A stretch of 64,000 bases of DNA from Sipunculus nudus. Its lineage: Eukaryota > Annelida > Sipuncula > Golfingiida > Sipunculidae. Below the pieces are notes generated by a model, which ran no database searches, had not been told where the DNA came from, and worked only from the letters and a program-made list of their open reading frames with translations. The position numbers and the translations under genes are program-made. The stretch is from contig CM049311.1 in the NCBI GenBank assembly GCA_026874595.1, positions 44,891,676 through 44,955,675 of the forward strand, in the 5' to 3' direction. Positions 58,553 to 64,000 of the stretch are shown piece by piece (position 1 is the stretch's first letter; each line of letters starts with the position of its first letter).

Positions 58553-58672
58553 GTGCCACCTCCCAGATCAAAATTAATGAACACTGAACAGGACTGGACC
58601 AATGTTTGGCCTTCAGCACACACGTTCAAGTGGTCAGCTATTCCTTTTCCAGTCAGACAAGGCATGGTTGAT
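58553..58672 (+). CDS. MRPS35: mS35 exon 3 (diagnostic exon)
   Basis: This phase-0, 40-codon exon lies between TTTATTTCAG and GTAAGTAC. It encodes VPPPRSKLMNTEQDW, then TNVWPSAHTFKWSAIPFPVRQG. Vertebrate mS35 has the same pattern (PPR, then D-QDW, a V-P block, FK-SA-P-PVR-G), which identifies the gene. In that family the segment leads into the conserved body of the protein on the small subunit of the mitochondrial ribosome. The next exons are not in the window. The three exons together give 120 residues of an expected protein of roughly 320. Confidence 0.9.
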
Positions 58673-58794
58673 GTAAGTACCTGTCACTATAAAATTAGTT
58701 ATAGACTAGCTGATAAACCTGGTAACTGGGCTTTCATTAGGGTGCGGGGGAGGGGCGTAAAATGAGATAAGGAATGTTGGCTCTTTTTTATAGC

Positions 58795-59625
58795 TTGTCT
58801 TTTGAGTATAGTAAGTCATTTGAGCTATAAATATCACTTTTTGTCGAGTGTCTGTCAGTTAACAGGGCATTAATCATAACCATTAGACCTAAAAACTTCA
58901 AACTGTACATCCTTGGAGATCTTAGGCATATCTCTTTGAAACCTGAAATTAGGTCATGGTGACCTAAATTCTACTACCTATGGGCTGAAAACATGATTTT
59001 GAGCACTCAGACAGTCAGCCGAAGCACAAATTGTATCCATTAGGCCCAGAATCTTCTAACATAAAATTCAGGGAGGTCCTTGGCAAATGTCTCTGGAAAC
59101 TTGAAATTAGGTCACCGTGACCAATATTCTGTGACCTAAAGGAAGAAGATGTCATATGAGCACCTTGAATATCAGATGGGCACAAATTGTATCTATTAGG
59201 TTAGAATCTTCTAGCCCAACACCTATGGATTCTTTGAAAAATTTCCATGGAATCCTGAAAGTAGGTCATAGTGACCTCTAAGACAGGGTAGCATGATTGG
59301 TCACAGTTGGACCTAGAAACTTCTAATATCATTAATCCAGGAAAATTAAAGTAAATATTCCTTGTAAACCTGTATCTGCGAGCTTTGTGAAACAACATAA
59401 TTTTACCACCCTATTAGTCAGATGGACACAAACTGTAGCATTTGTATGTTGAAACTTCAAACTTAGCATGTTGGGAGTTTCTGGTAGAATTTCCCTGGAA
59501 ATGCTATATAAGGTCACTGTAACCTATTTTCTGAGGACTATGGGCGAAAAGTATTTATAAATAAATAATGCATGTGTCACCTGTATGTCAAATTCAGCTG
59601 AACCTCATGGCCCCTGGGTCACTTT
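58795..59625 (-). repeat. HLE-A variant, reverse orientation
   Basis: A diverged left end (TATAGCTTGTCTTTTGAGTA, then GTCATTTGAGCTATAA) leads to units with GAAATTAGGTCATGGTGACC and CACAAATTGTATCNATTAGG at about 58,930, 59,100 and 59,260. It ends CAGCTGAACCTCATGGCCCC, then TGGGTCACTTTT. Short frames are repeat-derived. Confidence 0.55.
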
Positions 59626-59703
59626 TATTCTAAAAGTTAGAATAAAATATAGATTTTCAATGGTAAACTGTCTCAATAATGTGTACAAATATTTTTTACA
59701 TTT

Positions 59704-60215
59704 ATTAGCTCAGCTAACTGTAAGTCAGGGCACAAATTGTAACCACTGGACCTACAATCTTCTAACTCCACATCCAGGGAGATCCATGAAAAATCTCTTT
59801 GGAAACCTGAAATTAAGTCTCTGTTACCCATATCCTCTGAATTATGGGGCTCAGAAGTACCACCTGTAATTTCAAGATGTTTTAAGGTGCAGTCATCTAT
59901 TAACAGAGCACAAATCGTAATGACTGGACCTAGAACCTTGTTTCATTACATGCAGGGAGGCCCCTGAAAAGACTCCTTTGAAACCTGATATCAGGTCTCT
60001 GTCACCCATATTCTTCCTGCTATTTGGCTCAGAAGTACCCCCCCCCCCCCCCCCCCGGAATAATGGAAAATTTGATACAAAAGCTCAAGTATAGATCTGT
60101 ACAACTAATGCATTGATCACCATTATTATTTGCATGGATATTGGACATGGAATGTTTTATCAATTTCTGTAGACTGATGGCATTACCTGTATTTTTTTTT
60201 CAATTTTTTAGCTCA
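59704..60215 (-). repeat. HLE-A variant fragment with C19 run
   Basis: It begins TTAGCTCAGCTAACTGTAAG and carries GGGCACAAATTGTAACCACTGG-like units. A homopolymer C run is at 60,038-60,056. Confidence 0.5.
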
Positions 60216-60449
60216 GCTGACTATAAAGTCCGTCCGTCTGTCCGTTAGACTGGCAGGTTTTGAAACCTTTAGACCTAGGAATCCAAAATTCGGCATACTG
60301 TTAAATATCCCCAAAATCTCCTTACCTTACTGAAAATTGGGTCAACATGACTTTGTTCCTTTGAGATATTTAGGAAAAACCTCAAATTTCCATTAAAAAA
60401 CCTATTATCACACTTCAGGACTGCCTAATATCAAAACAATGTATCTGTT
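60216..60449 (-). repeat. HLE-A end fragment
   Basis: TTAGCTCAGCTGACTATAAA is followed by GTCCGTCCGTCTGTCCG, then AAACCTTTAGACCTAGGAAT. It is truncated by the next HLE-A copy that starts at about 60,450. Confidence 0.6.
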
Positions 60450-62614
60450 TTTAACTCAGCTGACTATAAGTCATCTGAGCTATAGTCATGGTCCATTGTC
60501 CGTCGTCCGTCCGTCCATAGATGTGGCACGTTTTGAAACCGTAAGACCTAGGAATCCAAAATTCGGCATCATGTTAGATGTCCCCAAGATCTCCTACCAA
60601 GCCAAAAACTGGGTCTTTGTGACTTCGTTCCTTTGAGAAATTAAGGAAAAACCTCAATTTTTCATTCAAAATCTATTTTCACACTTCAGGACTGCCTTAT
60701 ATCAAAACTACTCATCTGTTTTTCCTCATATTTACCATAAATATTCCTCTATGTAGTTCCTATGTACATGCCAGAAATTATGTCTGTATTATATAATTTA
60801 AAAAAGTTATGGGCCCAAACATAATGCATTTTGTAAAAAATCAGGAAAGATATTTGATCACTTACGACAAAACATGTTAAAGCTATGGATTTTTTTTCCA
60901 GTTATATAACTTTAATTAATCAAAATTAAATTGTATACCCAAAATTAGATCAAAATCTTTTAAATTTTTTGAAATATTAACAAAAATAAAAAATTGGTAC
61001 CTTAAATTTTGCCCAACTTTGACCATGGCACATTTTTTTCGTGTAAGTACTGTGGATTTAATTTTCAAGCATGTTTTTGTTAGCACTTTGTCTGTTTACA
61101 CCAAAAATTTGAAACCAGTTGATCAAAAACTGTAGATTTCATTCAAGTTTTCAAGCACCATGTAACATATTGTTTACATCAAGCTAGTGTTATGCAGTTT
61201 GCAAGAGCTCAGCTCCCCAGCTTCAGCTCTCAGTTCCTAAAACCTGCCATACAATTAGATGTCTCCAAAATCCCCTACCATGCCAAGAATTTGGTCATTA
61301 GGACTTAATATCTTCGAGATATTAATGAAAAACTTCATTTTTCCATTAAAAAACCCATTGTTACACTTCAAGACTGCTTAATATCAAAACCACTGATCTG
61401 ACTTTGATCATGTATAATATACATGTTTTTCTATACATTCTCTATGCACATGCCAGAAATGATGTCAGTATTGCGTAATTGTTTTAAGTTATGGGCCCAA
61501 ACATAATGCACTTTGTAAAAAATTAAGAAATATATTTACTCCCTTAACAAGAGGATTGCTGAAGCTAGAGATTTTTTGTCAGGTATGTAACATTATTTTA
61601 TCAAGATTTAATTGAATACCCAAAATTAGTTCTGAATTATTCAAATTTTATAAGTTATTAGTATAAAAATAAAATTAGTATCTTAAATTTTGCCAAACTT
61701 TGACCATGGCATGTTTGTTTCCTGTGTGCACTGTTGATATAATTTTCATATCATGCACACATAAGGATTTCAGCTTTTTAGTTTAGAAAGCTGAAAGAAA
61801 TTGGCCAAAAATTGTAGCTTTTATTAATGTTTTTATGAGACCATGTCAGACCTTAGCTCTCCCAAGCCCCTCTTGAGTCACCTGTATGTTGACCTTGTTG
61901 ACCTTTCATGCACGCTTGACAGAGGCATACACTGGGGCAGCCAGGCCAGCCACAGTTGATCCAGGTGTTCAACCCAACTCAACTAGTAGTTTTAACTAAC
62001 AACATAACAATAAACAATAAATTAATAAATTTTTATTGGTTTTTAATAACAAATTAAAGAAAAATGGAAAAGGAATTTGTTAGTTGATAATAACAGGAAA
62101 TTAACTTGCAGTTACTGATGATATAAGAATCTTGTATCGGGAATTCAGGTAAAAATGAAAGTATATGAATACCAGTGCAAATACTTTCAAAATGTATTAA
62201 TGAATGCATTCATGAATATATTCTTTGATATTATTTTAATAATCTTTTCAGTTGTATTTTATTTTTTAAAATCATACGATTCTCTTATTATTTTTAATAA
62301 AAATTATATTGGCACAATATTTGTTATTAAATTTTAATAAATAGTCAAACTCTTTTATTATATGTGCTGCTTATAAGTTATATGGCCAAGTCCAAATCTA
62401 TGTGACAATCGCACTCCATTTGTTAATAAAATAAATGAAATCAATCCTCTTCCCTGTCTCCAAAGATACTATCAAAATCATACATTAGCTAAACACCAAC
62501 AACTCATAATAAAGCTTATATTTATTACCACACAAAACAAGCATGTGCCTCTTTCCCAAATCATATTTTTTATCATATATAACAGCTGAGCGCTGTGACC
62601 CATGGGTCCCTTGT
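60450..62614 (-). mobile_element. HLE-A element, reverse orientation (~2.2 kb)
   Basis: The ends are TTAACTCAGCTGACTATAAG and GCGCTGTGACCCATGGGTCC, then CTTGT. It is an inverted counterpart of 31,485-34,095 across nearly its whole length, including the ATGAATGCATTCATGAATA block (62,200) and the CCTGTATGTTGACCTTGTTG block (61,880). Both termini are present and no long frame exists. Confidence 0.75.
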
Positions 62615-63720
62615 TTTACTATAAAATGACAACAATAATGTCAGTTTCTTTGCTGTAATTACATCTAGTGTCCCAAAACCTGGTGTGTTTATTGATCACA
62701 AGTGGATGCCATATAGTTACACCCTGTCTGTCTGTTTGTCTGTCTGTCTGTCCATCTTTCCATCCACACAAATTTGGAACCACCTGTATTTTATAGATTT
62801 TTTTTACAATTTTTTCCTCTATTTTGAGACCTTTAAAGATGCAGTCATCTGTTTACAGGGCACAAATCATCACTGCTTGACCTGGAATCTTCTAACTTGA
62901 CATCCAGATAGGTCTATAAAAAGTCTCTCTGAAAACCTAGAATTAGGTCTCTGTTACCAATATTCTTCAAGCTATGGGGCTCCGAAGTACCCCCCAGGAT
63001 AATGAAAAATTTGATACAAAAGCTCAAGTATCTGAACAACTAATGCATTGATCACCATGATTCTTTGCATGGATATTAATCATGGAGTGTTCCATCAGTT
63101 TCTGTAGACTGGTGGCGCCACCTGTATTTTTTTTTATTTTTACAATTTTTTTTCTCTATTTTTGAGACCTTAAAAGATGACATCATCTGATAATAGGGCA
63201 CAAATTGTAATGACTAGACCTAGAATCTTCTTTCTTGACATGGTTGAAGCCAATGAAAGGTCTCCTTGGAAACCTGAAATTAGGTCTATGTCACCCATAT
63301 TTTCCGAGCTATGAGGCTCAGAAGTAACCCCCAGAATAATTGAAAATTTGATACCAAAGTAGGGCACAAATCATAACCATGGGGCCAAGAATCTTCTAAC
63401 TTGACATCCTGAGAGTTCCTAGAAAGTTCTCCCCAGAAACCTGAAATTTGGACACAGTGACCAATATTCTCAGAGGATATGTTTTTAGGATATGTTTGAG
63501 CACCCCAGAAATAATGCAAAATACACACAAATTGCCAGATTCCTCATGAAAGGCTGGTTGGATTGTTATCAGATTTGTTGTGCTTAAGAGTTTTTATGAA
63601 TTTAAGCTAATATGGATGAACAGTGATGTCACCTATCTTTAATGGTTACCTGTGCAAGGATATATTATCAACATGTCAGTCAGCTGTGCGTCATGACCCA
63701 TGGGTAACTTGTTTTTACTA
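62615..63720 (-). repeat. HLE-A variant sequence, reverse orientation
   Basis: The first ~125 bp match 29,906-30,012 inverted, with a TGTCTGTCTGTTTGTCTGTC microsatellite. The rest is the reverse complement of the 1.6-2.2 kb type element, containing CCTTTAAAGATGCAGTCATC, and ends CAGCTGTGCGTCATGACCCA, then TGGGTAACTTGT, at 63,680-63,712. Confidence 0.6.
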
Positions 63721-63767
63721 TAAAATGACATCAATCATGTCAGTTTCTCAGCTGTAAAATTATTTTG

Positions 63768-64000
63768 TATCCCCAGACAAAGTCAGGATACTATGGTTTC
63801 ACGACGGTCCTGCCGATTTCACTGATCTTTTTCAAACTTTACATTTGTATAGATATAGGTAAGGGGACGAAGCCTATTTAAAATGGGGTCATGACCTATG
63901 CTAGGAGAGTGACCTTGACCTTGAATAGGTCCATTTTTGCTGAAAATAACACAAATTCCTAAATATCTCAAGTAAGCTTGCATGGACTGGTCCAAAAATC
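63768..64000 (+). mobile_element. Helitron-like element, 5' part, cut by window end
   Basis: TTGTATCCCCAGACAAAGTC, then AGGATACTATGG, is the same terminus as the right end of the 34,113-36,731 element, here in opposite orientation. The sequence to 64,000 matches 36,660-36,430 in reverse, including AGAGTGACCTTGACCTTGAA. Confidence 0.7.

Larger units (their letters stand above)
58673..64000 (+). other. MRPS35: MRPS35 intron 3 (partial)
   Basis: It opens with GTAAGTACC. No further mS35 exon was recognised before the window ends, so the intron exceeds 5.3 kb. It is filled with reverse-orientation HLE repeats, listed separately where clear. Confidence 0.65.

Overview
The window is AT-rich animal DNA with very low coding density. 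The two genes found have introns and animal-type proteins, and the rest is a mosaic of dispersed, nested, mostly non-autonomous repeats. The repeat style (hairpin-ended elements with GGAC/GTCC microsatellites and ~145 or ~285 bp internal tandem units) suggests a marine bivalve mollusc. That is an inference from style, not a database match.

Genes. A divergent, head-to-head pair sits near 47.2 kb. On the minus strand (46,922-47,167) is the first coding exon of a myosin-phosphatase targeting subunit (PPP1R12/MYPT family) with its PP1-docking motif and first ankyrin repeat. On the plus strand are three in-phase exons (47,237-47,393; 50,242-50,324; 58,553-58,672) that assemble into the N-terminal third of mitochondrial ribosomal protein mS35 (MRPS35); its remaining exons lie beyond 64 kb. 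Only 69 bp separate the two start codons, and a TCTCGCGAG promoter motif lies between them. No other convincing host exon was found. The left 46 kb is therefore probably MYPT intron 1 and/or intergenic DNA, and the right 16 kb is MRPS35 introns.

Mobile DNA. At least four families (called HLE-A, -B, -C and -E here) share a Helitron/Helentron-like design: a short terminal motif, a hairpin or palindrome just inside one end, and a 10-15 bp subterminal inverted repeat matched at the other end. Many carry internal tandem arrays. Two arrays carry notable sites: the palindrome GGTGGCGCCACC, and the nuclear-receptor-like string TGACCTTGACCTTTGACCT. Other elements are a 415-bp TRIM (miniature LTR element) with tRNA-like sequence in its LTRs (17.5-17.95 kb), a hAT-like element (28.2-29.0 kb), a Tigger/pogo-like element with a broken CENP-B-type domain (12.4-13.4 kb), two TA-flanked TIR elements (43.3-45.3 and 52.2-53.6 kb), a 189-bp near-perfect palindrome (4.8-5.0 kb) and a near-identical 546-bp tandem duplication (14.4-15.5 kb).

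Layout. 0-41 kb is nested HLE repeats in one orientation. 41-43 kb is mostly unassigned. 43.3-45.3 kb is a TIR element. 45.3-50.5 kb is relatively repeat-poor and holds the gene pair. 50.5-64 kb is HLE repeats in the opposite orientation, including inverted relatives of the 30-38 kb block. Comparing these inverted relatives gives empty sites that date and delimit several insertions.
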